64,000 nt of DNA from Pelomonas baiyunensis (GCF_043555935.1 NZ_JBIGIB010000002.1:248001-312000), one strand, 5' to 3'; shown: positions 17,373-26,366, counted from the first letter of the stretch. The notes: generated by a model from the letters alone, not told the origin. Numbers and translations: made by a program.

Positions 17373-18337
17373 TGGATGACGTGCTGATCGCGTCGGTGCT
17401 GGCGTCCACCTTGCGGGTGTCGGCGCCCTTGCTGCTGTGCGCCATGGCCGGTGTGCTGTCCGAGCGTGCCGGGGTGGTGGACTTGGGCCTGGAGGGCAAG
17501 ATGCTGTTCGCCGCGTTTGCCGCGGCGGCGGTGGCCGCGGTCACGCAGTCCACCGTGTACGGCGTGCTGGCGGCCATTGCCGTGGCATGTGTGGCGTCGG
17601 TGCTGCATGGCTTTGCATGCGTCACGAACCGGGGCGACCAGGTCGTGTCGGGTGTGGCCCTCAACATGATCGCTGCGGGCTTGACCGTGGTGCTGGGCAT
17701 CGCCTGGTTCGCGCAAGGCGGGCAAACGCCCCCGATCGCGCCCGAGGTTCGCTTGACCGCGCTGGCCCCGGCTTTTGCCGAACCCCAACCGGGTCACTGG
17801 TTCGCATCGGTGGTGGGCCATGGGTTCCTGAGTCACAACGTGCTGGTGTACGTCGCGTTCCTGATGGTGGCGGCGGTGTGGTTCTTCCTGGAGCGCACGC
17901 GCCCGGGGCTGCGCCTGCGCGCCGTGGGCGAGAACCCGGCCATGGTGGAGGCGGCTGGCATGTCGGTGCAGCGGCTGCGTTACCAGGCGCTGTTGATGAA
18001 CGGCGTGCTGTGCGGTCTTGCCGGCGCCTATTTGACGTTGGCGCAAAACGCATCGTTCTCCCCCAACATGACCGCAGGTCGCGGCTTCATCGCCCTGGCC
18101 GCCATGATCTTCGGCAAGTGGAAGCCGCTGCCGACCATGGGCGCCTGCTTGCTGTTCGGCTTCCTGGACGCGATGGCCATTCGCCTGCAAGGCGTGCAAC
18201 TGCCCGGCGTGGGCGAGGTGCCGGTGCAGTTGATCCAGGCGCTGCCCTACATCCTGACGGTGGTGCTGCTGGCTGGCTTCATCGGCTCCGCGATCGCCCC
18301 CAAGGCCCTCGGCCGCCCCTACGTGAAGGAGCGCTGA
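17372..18337 (+). CDS. Nucleoside ABC importer permease 2
   Basis: A 321-residue second permease (YufQ-like, same family), with about eight to nine helices. The conserved ERAGVVDLGLEGKMLFAA motif is near residue 30 and the coupling segment VGENPAMVEAAGMSV near residue 190. It completes the importer. TGATG overlap with the preceding gene and a one-base gap to cdd show tight coupling between uptake and the first salvage enzyme. Confidence 0.93.
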   Translation: MDDVLIASVLASTLRVSAPLLLCAMAGVLSERAGVVDLGLEGKMLFAAFAAAAVAAVTQSTVYGVLAAIAVACVASVLHGFACVTNRGDQVVSGVALNMIAAGLTVVLGIAWFAQGGQTPPIAPEVRLTALAPAFAEPQPGHWFASVVGHGFLSHNVLVYVAFLMVAAVWFFLERTRPGLRLRAVGENPAMVEAAGMSVQRLRYQALLMNGVLCGLAGAYLTLAQNASFSPNMTAGRGFIALAAMIFGKWKPLPTMGACLLFGFLDAMAIRLQGVQLPGVGEVPVQLIQALPYILTVVLLAGFIGSAIAPKALGRPYVKER

Positions 18338-18338
18338 G

Positions 18339-18755
18339 ATGGAGCTGACCCAGGAGCTGTTGGACCGCCTGCTGGCCGAATCGCTGCGCGCCCGCGAGTT
18401 CTCGCACGCGCCGTATTCCAAGTACCGGGTCGGTGTGGCCCTGCTCGACGAACAGGGCCGCATCCACATCGGCGCCAACGTCGAGAACGCGTCGTTTCCA
18501 CAAGGCTGGTGCGCCGAGCCGTCGGCGCTGACCGCCATGATCATGGCCGGCGGCAAGCAGGCCAAGGTGGCGCTCGTCACCGGGCCGGGCCCGGACATCA
18601 TCACGCCGTGCGGCGGCTGCCGCCAAAAGCTCCGGGAGTTCTCCGTGCCCGATGAGCTTGTCATCATTGCCGGCGATCCTGGCGGCATCCGCCAGCGCTG
18701 GACCCTGGCCGAACTGTTGCCCCACAGCTTCGGGCCCTCTCATCTCAATTTCTGA
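18339..18755 (+). CDS. cdd: Cytidine deaminase
   Basis: Deaminates cytidine and deoxycytidine to uridine and deoxyuridine in the cytoplasm. The 138-residue chain is the short homotetrameric type. Zinc ligands and the catalytic Glu are visible in WCAEPSAL (C-A-E) and PCGGCRQKL (P-C-x-x-C). The N-terminal substrate-binding segment HAPYSKYRVGVALL is conserved. It follows the importer permease by one base, linking import of cytidine to its first catabolic step. Confidence 0.94.
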   Translation: MELTQELLDRLLAESLRAREFSHAPYSKYRVGVALLDEQGRIHIGANVENASFPQGWCAEPSALTAMIMAGGKQAKVALVTGPGPDIITPCGGCRQKLREFSVPDELVIIAGDPGGIRQRWTLAELLPHSFGPSHLNF

Positions 18756-18763
18756 GGTTTTCC

Positions 18764-19600
18764 ATGATCGACAACAAGACCCTCGACGTCGCGATCCGCG
18801 CGAGCGTCGAGAAGCTGCAATCCCTGTTCGGCGCTGCGCCGGAAGTCGCCGTGGTGCTGGGCTCGGGCTGGGCCGGTGCGGTGAGCCATGTGCAAGACGG
18901 CCAAAACCTGCCGTACACCGAACTGCCGGCCTTCCCGCAGCCCAAGGTGGAAGGGCACGTGAATGAGATCGTGGTCGGCCACATCGGTGGCCAGCGCGTG
19001 GTGTTCCTGCGGGGCCGTGCGCACACCTACGAGTCGGGCGAATGCACCGGCATGGCCGGCGCCCTGCGCACCCTGAAATCCTGGGGCGTGAAGGTGCTGG
19101 TGCAGACCAATGCATCGGGTTCACTGCGCGGCCACATGCCGCCGGGCAGCCTGATGCTGATTTCGGATCACATCAACGCCCCGCAGCGCAGCCCGCTGGT
19201 GGGCGAGCAGGGCAGCCACCGCTTCGTCGACATGGTCAACGCCTACGACGCCGACCTGCGCAAGCACGCGCTGGCCCTGGCCAAGCGCGAGAACCTGATG
19301 CTGGGCGAGGGCGTGTACTGCTGGGCGCTGGGCCCGCAGTTCGAGACAGCGGCCGAGATCCGCATGTTCGCCGCGTGGGGTGCCGACGCCGTGGGCATGA
19401 GCACCGTGCCGGAAACCATCCTGGCGCGCCATGCCGGCTTGAAGGTGATGGGCATCGCCCTGATGACCAACATGGCGGCCGGCCTGTCGGCCGAAGCCCT
19501 CACGCACGACCTGACCCTGAAGCAGGCGCAGGTGTCCGGCGAGCGGGCCGCAGGCTTCCTGGCCGCGCTGGTGGCCAGCCTGAAGGACGTGGCGCTGTGA
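18764..19600 (+). CDS. punA: Purine-nucleoside phosphorylase, trimeric type
   Basis: Cleaves purine (deoxy)nucleosides with phosphate to free base and (deoxy)ribose 1-phosphate. The 278-residue protein belongs to the trimeric PNP/MTAP family: GSGWAGAV (phosphate loop), the RxHxYE-like GRAHTYESGE, the QTNASGSL motif, YCWALGPQFETAAEIRM and a VGMSTVPE motif with the purine-site residues. It is distinct from hexameric DeoD. GAGG lies just before ATG 18764. The next gene begins inside its stop codon region (GTG 19597). Confidence 0.92.
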   Translation: MIDNKTLDVAIRASVEKLQSLFGAAPEVAVVLGSGWAGAVSHVQDGQNLPYTELPAFPQPKVEGHVNEIVVGHIGGQRVVFLRGRAHTYESGECTGMAGALRTLKSWGVKVLVQTNASGSLRGHMPPGSLMLISDHINAPQRSPLVGEQGSHRFVDMVNAYDADLRKHALALAKRENLMLGEGVYCWALGPQFETAAEIRMFAAWGADAVGMSTVPETILARHAGLKVMGIALMTNMAAGLSAEALTHDLTLKQAQVSGERAAGFLAALVASLKDVAL

Positions 19601-20373
19601 CCACCGCGCACGCCCAGGACCTCCAGGCCGCCGCCCGCATTGCGCTGGCCTGCTTGGACCTGACCAGCCTGAACGACGGCGACACGGCGGCCGACATTGA
19701 CGCCCTGTGCCAGCGCGCGCAGACCGCGAACGGCCCCGTGGCCGCGGTGTGCGTGTGGCCGCGCTTCGTGGCACAGGCGCGTGCAGCCTTGCCCGCCGCC
19801 GTCAAGGTGGCGGCCGTGGCGAACTTCCCGGACGGCGCACTCGATCTGACCCGCACACTGGCCGATGTGGCCGCCATCGGGCAGGCCGGCGGTGACGAGG
19901 TGGACGTGGTGCTGCCGTACCGCGCGCTGCTGGCCGACCGGGCCACCGAAGTGGCGGAATTCCTGTCTGAGGTGCGCTTCGCGTCGCGGCCGCTCACCCT
20001 GAAGGTCATCATCGAATCTGGCGCCCTGGCCACGCCCGAGCGCATCGCCCAGGCCACGCGGCTGGCCCTGGCGGCCGGTGCGGACTTCGTCAAAACCAGC
20101 ACCGGCAAAACCTCGACTGGCGCCACGCCGGCCGCGGCGGCCGTGATGCTGAAGGAAATCAAGGCCAGCGGCCTGTCGGCGGCCGGCTTCAAGGCGTCGG
20201 GCGGTGTGCGTTCCGTGGCCGATGCCGCGGGCTACATCGCTCAGGTGGAAGCCACGCTGGGCGCCGGCGCGCTGAACCCGCAGCGCTTGCGCTTTGGCGC
20301 CAGCGGTCTGCTGACTGACATCGAGGCGGTGCTCAGCGGTGCGGCCTCCACCGCGTCCACCGCTGCTTACTGA
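19597..20373 (+). CDS. deoC: Deoxyribose-phosphate aldolase
   Basis: Splits 2-deoxyribose 5-phosphate into glyceraldehyde 3-phosphate and acetaldehyde, using a Schiff-base lysine. The 258-residue chain shows the active-site DFVKTSTGK, preceded by a second lysine in LKVIIESG and a GGDEVDVVLPY segment with the conserved Asp. GTG 19597 overlaps the preceding stop codon (GTGA), the arrangement used elsewhere in this operon. It follows from the phosphorylases: deoxyribose 1-phosphate must be isomerised by a phosphopentomutase not encoded here. Confidence 0.94.
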   Translation: MTTAHAQDLQAAARIALACLDLTSLNDGDTAADIDALCQRAQTANGPVAAVCVWPRFVAQARAALPAAVKVAAVANFPDGALDLTRTLADVAAIGQAGGDEVDVVLPYRALLADRATEVAEFLSEVRFASRPLTLKVIIESGALATPERIAQATRLALAAGADFVKTSTGKTSTGATPAAAAVMLKEIKASGLSAAGFKASGGVRSVADAAGYIAQVEATLGAGALNPQRLRFGASGLLTDIEAVLSGAASTASTAAY

Positions 20374-20382
20374 TCTGCATCC

Positions 20383-21696
20383 ATGCTTGCCCAAGAAATC
20401 ATCCGCGCCAAGCGCGACGGCCTGGCGCTGAACGAAGCGCAAATCAACCATTTCGTCCGCGGCCTGGTGGACAACTCCTGGAGCGAAGGCCAAGTGGCGG
20501 CCCTCGGCATGGCCGTATTTCTGCGCGGCATGGGCCGCGATGAAGCCGTGCTGCTGACGCGCGCGATGATGAACTCCGGGCGCGTGATGCGCTGGCCCGA
20601 CATGCCGGGCCCCATCCTGGACAAGCACAGCAGTGGCGGCGTGGGCGACAAGGTCAGCCTGATGCTGGCGCCCATGGTGGCGGCCTGCGGTGGCTACGTG
20701 CCCATGATCGCCGGCCGGGGCCTGGGTCACACGGGCGGCACCGTGGACAAGCTCGAAGCCATTCCCGGCTACAGCACAACGCCTGACCCCGCCAAGTTCG
20801 ACCAACTCGTGCGGTCCTTGGGCTGCGCCATCATCGGCCAGACGGCTGACCTCGCGCCCGCAGACAAGCGTTTCTACGCCACGCGCGACGTGACGGCCAC
20901 GGTCGAGAGCGTGCCGCTGATCACCGCCAGCATCCTGTCCAAGAAACTGGCCGCCGGCCTGGAAGGCTTGGCCATGGACATCAAGTGCGGCAACGGCGCC
21001 TTTGCGTCCACGCCCGACTTCGCGCGCGAACTGGCCGAGAGCATCGTGGCCGTGGCCGGTGGCGCCGGACTCAAGACCCGCGCGCTGATCACCGACATGA
21101 ACCAGATCCTGGGCACCGACGTCGGCAACGCGCTGGAAATCTGGGAGACGGTGCGATACCTGAAGGGTGACGGCCCGCGCGAGGCCCGCCTGCACGAGGT
21201 GACGCTGGCGCTGTGCGCCGAGATGCTGGTGCTGGGCAAGCTGGCGCCCGATGCGGCCGCCGCCCGCGTGAAGCTGCAGGCGGCGCTGGACAGCGGCGCT
21301 GCAGCCGAGAAGTTCGCGCAGATGGTGGCCGCGCTCGGCGGCCCGGCTGACCTGCTCGACAAACCCGCCCAGTACCTCGCCGCTGCACCTGTCGTGAAGC
21401 CCGTGCCGGCGCCGCGTGCCGGCATGCTGCAGGCCATGGCCACGCGAGATCTGGGCGTGCTCATCGTCGAATTGGGTGGCGGTCGCCGCAAGGCGGGCGA
21501 TGCGATCGACATGCGTGTGGGCTTCTCTGCGGTGCAGCCTGTGGGCACCCGGTTTGCCGCCGGTGAACCACTGGCCCTGGTGCATGCCGCCGATGAAGCC
21601 GCTGCCGACCGCGCCGTGGCGTCGTACCTGGCGGCTTGCACGCTGGGCGATGCCGACGTGGCCACCGCGCCCATGGTGATGGCGACAATCGGGTGA
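20383..21696 (+). CDS. deoA: Thymidine phosphorylase
   Basis: Phosphorolyses thymidine and deoxyuridine to base and 2-deoxyribose 1-phosphate. The 437-residue chain has the family's N-terminal helical domain with GLALNEAQINHFVRGL, the KHSSGGVGDK phosphate-binding motif, the GRGLGHTGGTVDKLEAIPGY signature, and a C-terminal alpha/beta domain with AGDAIDMRVGF. It is the last salvage gene; the trmB ATG overlaps its stop codon. Confidence 0.95.
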   Translation: MLAQEIIRAKRDGLALNEAQINHFVRGLVDNSWSEGQVAALGMAVFLRGMGRDEAVLLTRAMMNSGRVMRWPDMPGPILDKHSSGGVGDKVSLMLAPMVAACGGYVPMIAGRGLGHTGGTVDKLEAIPGYSTTPDPAKFDQLVRSLGCAIIGQTADLAPADKRFYATRDVTATVESVPLITASILSKKLAAGLEGLAMDIKCGNGAFASTPDFARELAESIVAVAGGAGLKTRALITDMNQILGTDVGNALEIWETVRYLKGDGPREARLHEVTLALCAEMLVLGKLAPDAAAARVKLQAALDSGAAAEKFAQMVAALGGPADLLDKPAQYLAAAPVVKPVPAPRAGMLQAMATRDLGVLIVELGGGRRKAGDAIDMRVGFSAVQPVGTRFAAGEPLALVHAADEAAADRAVASYLAACTLGDADVATAPMVMATIG

Positions 21697-22409
21697 TGGA
21701 CGACCCGAACACTCCCGCTTCCTCCGACGCGCAGCAGGACCCGCCCCGGCGCGCTATCAAGAGCTTCGTCACCCGCGCCGGCCGCATGGGCACGGGCCAG
21801 ATCAAGGCTTTGGCCGAGTTGGGCCCGAAGTTCGTGCTGCCCTACAAGGCTGACAAGCTGGACCTCGCCGCCACCTTCGGCCGCCAGGCGCCGGTGGTGC
21901 TGGAGATCGGCTTCGGCATGGGCGGTGCCACCGCCGAGATCGCGAAGACCCTGCCCGACCACGATTTCATCGGTTGCGAGGTGCACGAGCCCGGCGTGGG
22001 CGCGCTGCTCAAACTCATCGACGAGAAGCAGATACCCAACATCCGCATCGTGCAGCACGACGCGGTCGAGGTGCTGCGCGACATGGTGGGGGAGGGCGTG
22101 CTTGCTGGCGTGCACATTTTCTTTCCCGACCCCTGGCACAAGAAGCGCCACAACAAGCGCCGGCTGATCCAGCCCGAATTTGTTGCTAACCTGGTGAAGC
22201 ACCTGGCGCCCGGGGGCTACCTGCACTGTGCGACCGACTGGCAGCCTTACGCCGAGCAAATGCTCGAAGTGCTGTCGGCGGAAGGCGCGCTGCAGAACAC
22301 CTCTGCAGGCTACGCTGAAAAGCCCGCCTATCGGCCGTTGACCAAGTTCGAGGCACGCGGCCTGCGCCTCGGCCACGGTGTGTGGGATCTGGTGTTCAGG
22401 AAGAAGTGA
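21696..22409 (+). CDS. trmB: tRNA (guanine-N7-)-methyltransferase
   Basis: Methylates G46 of tRNAs to m7G with S-adenosylmethionine. The 237-residue chain has the SAM motif VVLEIGFGMGGATAE near residue 70, the conserved FFPDPWHKKRHNKRRL near 145 (with the catalytic Asp), and a TD motif in CATDWQPYAEQM. ATG 21696 shares a base with the deoA stop. Although fused to a nucleoside operon it has no direct role there; co-transcription is inferred from overlaps. Confidence 0.94.
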   Translation: MDDPNTPASSDAQQDPPRRAIKSFVTRAGRMGTGQIKALAELGPKFVLPYKADKLDLAATFGRQAPVVLEIGFGMGGATAEIAKTLPDHDFIGCEVHEPGVGALLKLIDEKQIPNIRIVQHDAVEVLRDMVGEGVLAGVHIFFPDPWHKKRHNKRRLIQPEFVANLVKHLAPGGYLHCATDWQPYAEQMLEVLSAEGALQNTSAGYAEKPAYRPLTKFEARGLRLGHGVWDLVFRKK

Positions 22410-23611
22410 TGACGAGTCCCCTTCACGGCAAACACATCCTGCTCGCGATGACCGGCGGCATTGCTGGCTACAAGATCGCGGAGCTGGCGCGCTTGCTCGT
22501 GAAGGCTGGTGCCACTGTGCAGGTCATGATGACCGAGGCGGCGGAGCAGTTCATCACGGCGGTCACGATGCAGGCGCTGTCTGGGCGGCCGGTCTACACC
22601 TCGCAGTGGGACAGCCGCCCCGCCAACAACATGGCCCACATCAACCTCAGCCGGGAGGCCGATGTGATGCTGGTGGCGCCCGCCAGCGCCGACGCGATCG
22701 CCGCCTTGGCCCAAGGGCGGGCGGACGACCTCATCAGCCTGACCGCGCTGGCCCGCCGCATCGACGCGTGCCCGCTGCTGGTGGTGCCGGCCATGAACCG
22801 CGAGATGTGGGCCCACCCGGCCACGCAGCGCAACGTGGCGCAGATCCTGGCGGATGGCGCCACCGTCATCGGCCCCGCCAGCGGTGACCAAGCCTGTGGC
22901 GAGGTGGGCGATGGCCGCATGCTGGAGGCGCAGGAGATCTTCGACGACGTCGAGGCCTTCCTCGCGCCCAAGACGCTGCGCGGCAAGAAGTTGCTCATCA
23001 CCGCCGGCCCCACGTTCGAGCCCATCGATCCGGTGCGAGGCATCACGAACCACAGCAGCGGCAAGATGGGCTTTGCCATCGCACGGGCTGCGGCCGAGGC
23101 CGGGGCCGAGGTCACGGTGGTGGCCGGCCCCGTGCACTTGCCCACGCCACGCGGCGTGAAGCGCATCAACGTGCAGTCGGCTCAGCAGATGTTCGATGCC
23201 GTGCTGCCGCTGGCGGCGCAGCAGGACGTCTTCATCGCCAGCGCGGCAGTGGCCGACTGGCGGCCGGCGCAAAGCCATGAGCACAAGATGAAGAAGGCCG
23301 AGGGCGGCGTCACGGCGCCCACCATTGCCATGGCCGAGAACCCCGACATCCTGGCCGCGGTGGCCCGGCTGCCGCAGCCGCCCTACTGCGTCGGCTTTGC
23401 CGCTGAGAGCGAGAAGCTGGCCGAGTACGCCGAGGCCAAGCGGCGCCGCAAAGGCATTCCGCTGATCGTGGCCAACCTGGGCCCGGCCACGTTCGGTCGG
23501 GACGACAACGCGTTGCTGCTCATCGATGAGCAGGGCCAGCGCGAGCTGCCGCGATCCGACAAGCTCAGTCTGGCGCGTGAGCTGATCCAAGACCTATCGA
23601 AGCGACTCTGA
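22409..23611 (+). CDS. coaBC: Bifunctional phosphopantothenoylcysteine decarboxylase/phosphopantothenate-cysteine ligase
   Basis: Performs two steps of coenzyme A synthesis. The 400-residue chain has an N-terminal flavoprotein decarboxylase (CoaC): GGIAGYKIAEL, the PAMNREMW substrate-recognition motif near residue 130 and GxxACGExGxGRM near 165. The C-terminal ligase (CoaB) begins around 188 with KLLITAGPTFEPIDPVR and contains the SSGKMG and FAAES motifs. ATG 22409 overlaps the trmB stop and its own stop overlaps dut, a gene pairing common in proteobacteria. Confidence 0.95.
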   Translation: MTSPLHGKHILLAMTGGIAGYKIAELARLLVKAGATVQVMMTEAAEQFITAVTMQALSGRPVYTSQWDSRPANNMAHINLSREADVMLVAPASADAIAALAQGRADDLISLTALARRIDACPLLVVPAMNREMWAHPATQRNVAQILADGATVIGPASGDQACGEVGDGRMLEAQEIFDDVEAFLAPKTLRGKKLLITAGPTFEPIDPVRGITNHSSGKMGFAIARAAAEAGAEVTVVAGPVHLPTPRGVKRINVQSAQQMFDAVLPLAAQQDVFIASAAVADWRPAQSHEHKMKKAEGGVTAPTIAMAENPDILAAVARLPQPPYCVGFAAESEKLAEYAEAKRRRKGIPLIVANLGPATFGRDDNALLLIDEQGQRELPRSDKLSLARELIQDLSKRL

Positions 23612-24060
23612 TGACCGCGATTGACCTGCAAGTGCTCGATGCCCGCATGGCCGAGCAGATTCCCGCCTACGCCACTCCCGGCAGCGCCGGCCTGGACCTG
23701 CGCGCCTGCCTGGATGCAGCCCTGACGCTGGTCCCTGGCCAGACGACGCTGATCCCTACGGGCTTGGCCATTCACATCGGCGATCCGGGCCTGGCCGCGA
23801 TCATCCTTCCGCGCTCCGGCCTGGGCCACAAGCATGGCATCGTGCTCGGCAACCTGGTCGGTCTCATCGACAGCGACTACCAGGGCCAGCTCATGGTCAG
23901 CTGCTGGAACCGCGGCCAGACCGAGTTCACCATCCAGCCGTTCGATCGCATCGCGCAGCTCGTCATCGTGCCGGTGGTGCAGGCCACGTTCCGGCGCGTG
24001 GACAGTTTCGATGCGTCGTCCCGCGGCGCAGGGGGCTTTGGCTCCACGGGCAAGGGCTGA
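23611..24060 (+). CDS. dut: Deoxyuridine 5'-triphosphate nucleotidohydrolase (dUTPase)
   Basis: Hydrolyses dUTP to dUMP, keeping uracil out of DNA and feeding thymidylate synthesis. The 149-residue protomer of a homotrimer shows all five family motifs: PGSAGLDLRAC, GLAIHIGDPG, PRSGLGHKHGIVLGN with GLIDSDYQG, the RIAQLVIVP strand, and the C-terminal GFGSTGK that closes over the substrate. It is the end of the long operon: a strong terminator follows. Confidence 0.95.
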   Translation: MTAIDLQVLDARMAEQIPAYATPGSAGLDLRACLDAALTLVPGQTTLIPTGLAIHIGDPGLAAIILPRSGLGHKHGIVLGNLVGLIDSDYQGQLMVSCWNRGQTEFTIQPFDRIAQLVIVPVVQATFRRVDSFDASSRGAGGFGSTGKG

Positions 24061-24081
24061 CATCCCCGCCGTGCAAACAAC

Positions 24082-24112
24082 AAGGGCGCCTCTGCAGGCG
24101 CCCTTTGTCTTT
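24082..24112 (+). terminator. Rho-independent terminator after dut
   Basis: A perfect nine-base stem AAGGGCGCC / GGCGCCCTT with a six-base loop is followed by TTTGTCTTT. It closes the operon that begins at 13513. Confidence 0.9.
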
Positions 24113-24162
24113 GGTGCCATGGCCGCGCGCATCGGCGCGTGAGCCACCCGTTGGCCTCAGCC

Positions 24163-24684
24163 TCAGTGCAGCGGCTCGTCCGGCGGCGCGCCGGTTTGCA
24201 CCATGAAGATGGGCTCACCCACCGAACCGGCTTCCACCTCTTCCTCGGTGGCCGTGCGCACGTCCAGCAGCACCAAGTGCATGCGCAGGCCGATGCCCGC
24301 CAGCGGATGGTTGCCGTCCAGCACGACGTGCTCGGGGTAGACCTCGGTCACCGTGTACACCGCTTCTGCGGGCATGCCTTCGGTGGCGGCACCTTCCGGC
24401 AAACCTTCGAATTGCATGCCAGGCTGCACGTCCTGCGGGAACAGCTTGCGCGCTTCAAAGCACACCAGATTGGAGTCGTAGTCGCCGAAGGCTTCTTCGG
24501 GCTGCAGCGCCAGGTCGGTTTCGAAGCCGGCCTCCTGGCCCTCCAGGGCCGACTCGACCTTGGCAAAGAGGTCGTCACCCCCCACCAGAAATTCCATCGG
24601 TTCGGTCAGTTCGTCGATCAACTGGCCTTGGGCATCGTCCAGTCTCCAGCGCAGGGAGACGACACAGGGGCGGGTCACTTGCAT
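24163..24684 (-). CDS. slyD: SlyD-like FKBP-type peptidyl-prolyl isomerase
   Basis: A cytoplasmic proline isomerase/chaperone of 173 residues. It has the split FKBP domain with an inserted IF flap: LVGGDDLFAKVESALEGQ near residue 35, QPEEAFGDYD, then VYTVTEVYPEHVVLDGNHPLAG. The His-rich metal-binding tail of E. coli SlyD is absent, so nickel handling is unlikely. It is divergent from the roxA gene with 41 bases between start codons. Confidence 0.9.
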   Translation of the reverse strand: MQVTRPCVVSLRWRLDDAQGQLIDELTEPMEFLVGGDDLFAKVESALEGQEAGFETDLALQPEEAFGDYDSNLVCFEARKLFPQDVQPGMQFEGLPEGAATEGMPAEAVYTVTEVYPEHVVLDGNHPLAGIGLRMHLVLLDVRTATEEEVEAGSVGEPIFMVQTGAPPDEPLH

Positions 24685-24725
24685 GAAATCAATTTTCCCA
24701 CAGGCCCTCTCGGCACAATGGCTGG

Positions 24726-25841
24726 ATGCAGATCGATCTCCCCACCCCCATGCTCGCCGGCCTGAGCCCGGCCCAGTTCATGCGCAAGCACTGGCAGAAA
24801 AAGCCGTTGCTCGTGCGCCAGGCGTTTCCTGAGGCCGTGCCGCCGGCGTCGCTGAAGGAACTCGCCGCACTGGCGGCGCGGGACGACGTGGAGTCGCGCC
24901 TGGTCACGGCGTTTGACGGGCAGTGGAAGCTCAAGCACGGCCCGGTGGCCAAACTGCCGGCCATGTCCAAGCCCGGCTGGACTTTGCTGGTGCAGGGGCT
25001 GGACCAGCACCTGTCCGCCGCGCGAGCTTTGATGGACCGGTTCCGCTTCGTGCCCGATGCGCGTCTGGACGACCTGATGCTGTCCGTCGCCAGCGACGGC
25101 GGCGGCGTGGGCCCGCACTTCGATTCCTACGACGTGTTCCTGATCCAGTTGGCGGGGCGCCGCCGCTGGCGGATCGCGCCGCAAAAGGACGCGGTGCTGC
25201 GCGACGATGTGCCTCTCAAGATCATTGCCAACTTCAAGCCGGAACAGGACTACGTGCTGGAGCCCGGCGACATGCTGTACCTGCCGCCGGGCTGGGCGCA
25301 CGACGGGGTGGCGGTGGGGGCGGGGTGCATGACTGGCTCGGTGGGCTTTCGTGCCTCGACCGCTGAAGGGCTGGCCGCGGAACTGCTGCCGCGCCTGCTC
25401 GACGACGTGGACGCCGCGGGCAAGCTCTATGCCGACCCCAAACAGCCCGCATCCGTTCAACCCGCCGAGGTGCCGGCCGACCTGCTGGCCTTTGCCCGCA
25501 AGGCCGTCGAGGCGGCCGTGCAGCGCCCGCATGCCTTGGAGCGCGCGCTGGGTGAGGCCTTGACCGAGCCGAAGGCCCAGGTGTGGTTCGAGCCGGGCGA
25601 TGTGGTGCCGCCGGGCGCGGGGGTGAGGTTGGATCGCAAAAGCCGCATGCTGTATGACGCGGCCCATGTGTTCCTCAACGGCGAGAGCTTCCGCGCCGGT
25701 GGGCGCGACGCGCGCCTGATGCGGCAACTGGCGGATCAGCGGCAGTTGTCGGCGGCGGATGTGGCGCGGCTGTCGGACGGTGCGCGCGAACTGCTCGATC
25801 AGTGGGCGGAGGACGGCTGGGTGCAGCCGGATGCGTCATGA
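24726..25841 (+). CDS. roxA: JmjC/cupin ribosomal protein L16 arginine hydroxylase
   Basis: A 2-oxoglutarate and Fe(II)-dependent oxygenase that in E. coli (YcfD/RoxA) hydroxylates an arginine of ribosomal protein L16. The 371-residue protein opens with the typical FMRKHWQKKPLLVRQAF. The iron ligands are H and D in GPHFDSYDVF and a distal His in PPGWAHDG. A winged-helix C-terminal domain follows (about 230-371). ATG 24726 is the only good start. Its stop overlaps the next start. Confidence 0.92.
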   Translation: MQIDLPTPMLAGLSPAQFMRKHWQKKPLLVRQAFPEAVPPASLKELAALAARDDVESRLVTAFDGQWKLKHGPVAKLPAMSKPGWTLLVQGLDQHLSAARALMDRFRFVPDARLDDLMLSVASDGGGVGPHFDSYDVFLIQLAGRRRWRIAPQKDAVLRDDVPLKIIANFKPEQDYVLEPGDMLYLPPGWAHDGVAVGAGCMTGSVGFRASTAEGLAAELLPRLLDDVDAAGKLYADPKQPASVQPAEVPADLLAFARKAVEAAVQRPHALERALGEALTEPKAQVWFEPGDVVPPGAGVRLDRKSRMLYDAAHVFLNGESFRAGGRDARLMRQLADQRQLSAADVARLSDGARELLDQWAEDGWVQPDAS

Positions 25842-26332
25842 ACGCGCAAAGCTTCGCCGGCCGTGCGGACTTTCAGCGTCTGGTGGCGGAGCTCGTGGCC
25901 TGGGCGGCCGAGCAGCGGGTGCGGGAAATCCGTGCGTGGGACGCCACGTTCGCTGAGTGGCCCTGGTCGCAGCCGTCGGTGCTGGACAGCTTGGGTCGTT
26001 GGGTGGGGCCGGGGCGGCAGTTGCACCTGCTGGCGCTGCAGTACGACGACGTGCAGCGCGTCCATCCGCGCTTCGTGCGCTGGCGGCGAGATTTCGCCCA
26101 CTGTGTGACGGCGCGGGCGGTCGATCCGGAGTTGCGGCTGGAGTCGGTGCCCGAAGCGCTGTTGTTGCTGAGCAGCGCGGACCTGTCGCTGAGCTTGCGG
26201 CTGTTCGATCATCATTTCTGGCGCGGTGAGCTTTCCATCGACCGCGCCGCCTGGGTGCGCCATGGGGAGACCTATGACGCCCTAGTACAACGGTCCAGCG
26301 ACTCTTTTGCGCCAACGACTTTGGGGTTGTGA
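25838..26332 (+). CDS. Protein of unknown function coupled to roxA
   Basis: A 164-residue soluble protein starting at ATG 25838, overlapping the roxA stop by four bases. It is rich in Trp, Arg and Leu (WDATFAEWPWSQ, FDHHFWRGEL). No signal peptide, membrane helix or familiar motif is seen. Proteins of this type follow the L16 hydroxylase gene in related bacteria by my recollection, but I cannot verify this here. The coupling suggests a role linked to RoxA. Confidence 0.75.
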   Translation: MNAQSFAGRADFQRLVAELVAWAAEQRVREIRAWDATFAEWPWSQPSVLDSLGRWVGPGRQLHLLALQYDDVQRVHPRFVRWRRDFAHCVTARAVDPELRLESVPEALLLLSSADLSLSLRLFDHHFWRGELSIDRAAWVRHGETYDALVQRSSDSFAPTTLGL

Positions 26333-26354
26333 GTGAATTCGACACGCAAACCCC

Positions 26355-26360
26355 TATAAT
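26355..26360 (+). promoter_or_regulatory. Candidate -10 box for the small lipoprotein gene
   Basis: A perfect TATAAT lies 23 bases after the preceding stop codon. The -35 region is not obvious (GTGAAT at 26333-26338 has 16-base spacing). It implies a 5' leader of about 130 bases before ATG 26496. Confidence 0.45.
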
Positions 26361-26366
26361 CGTGGG

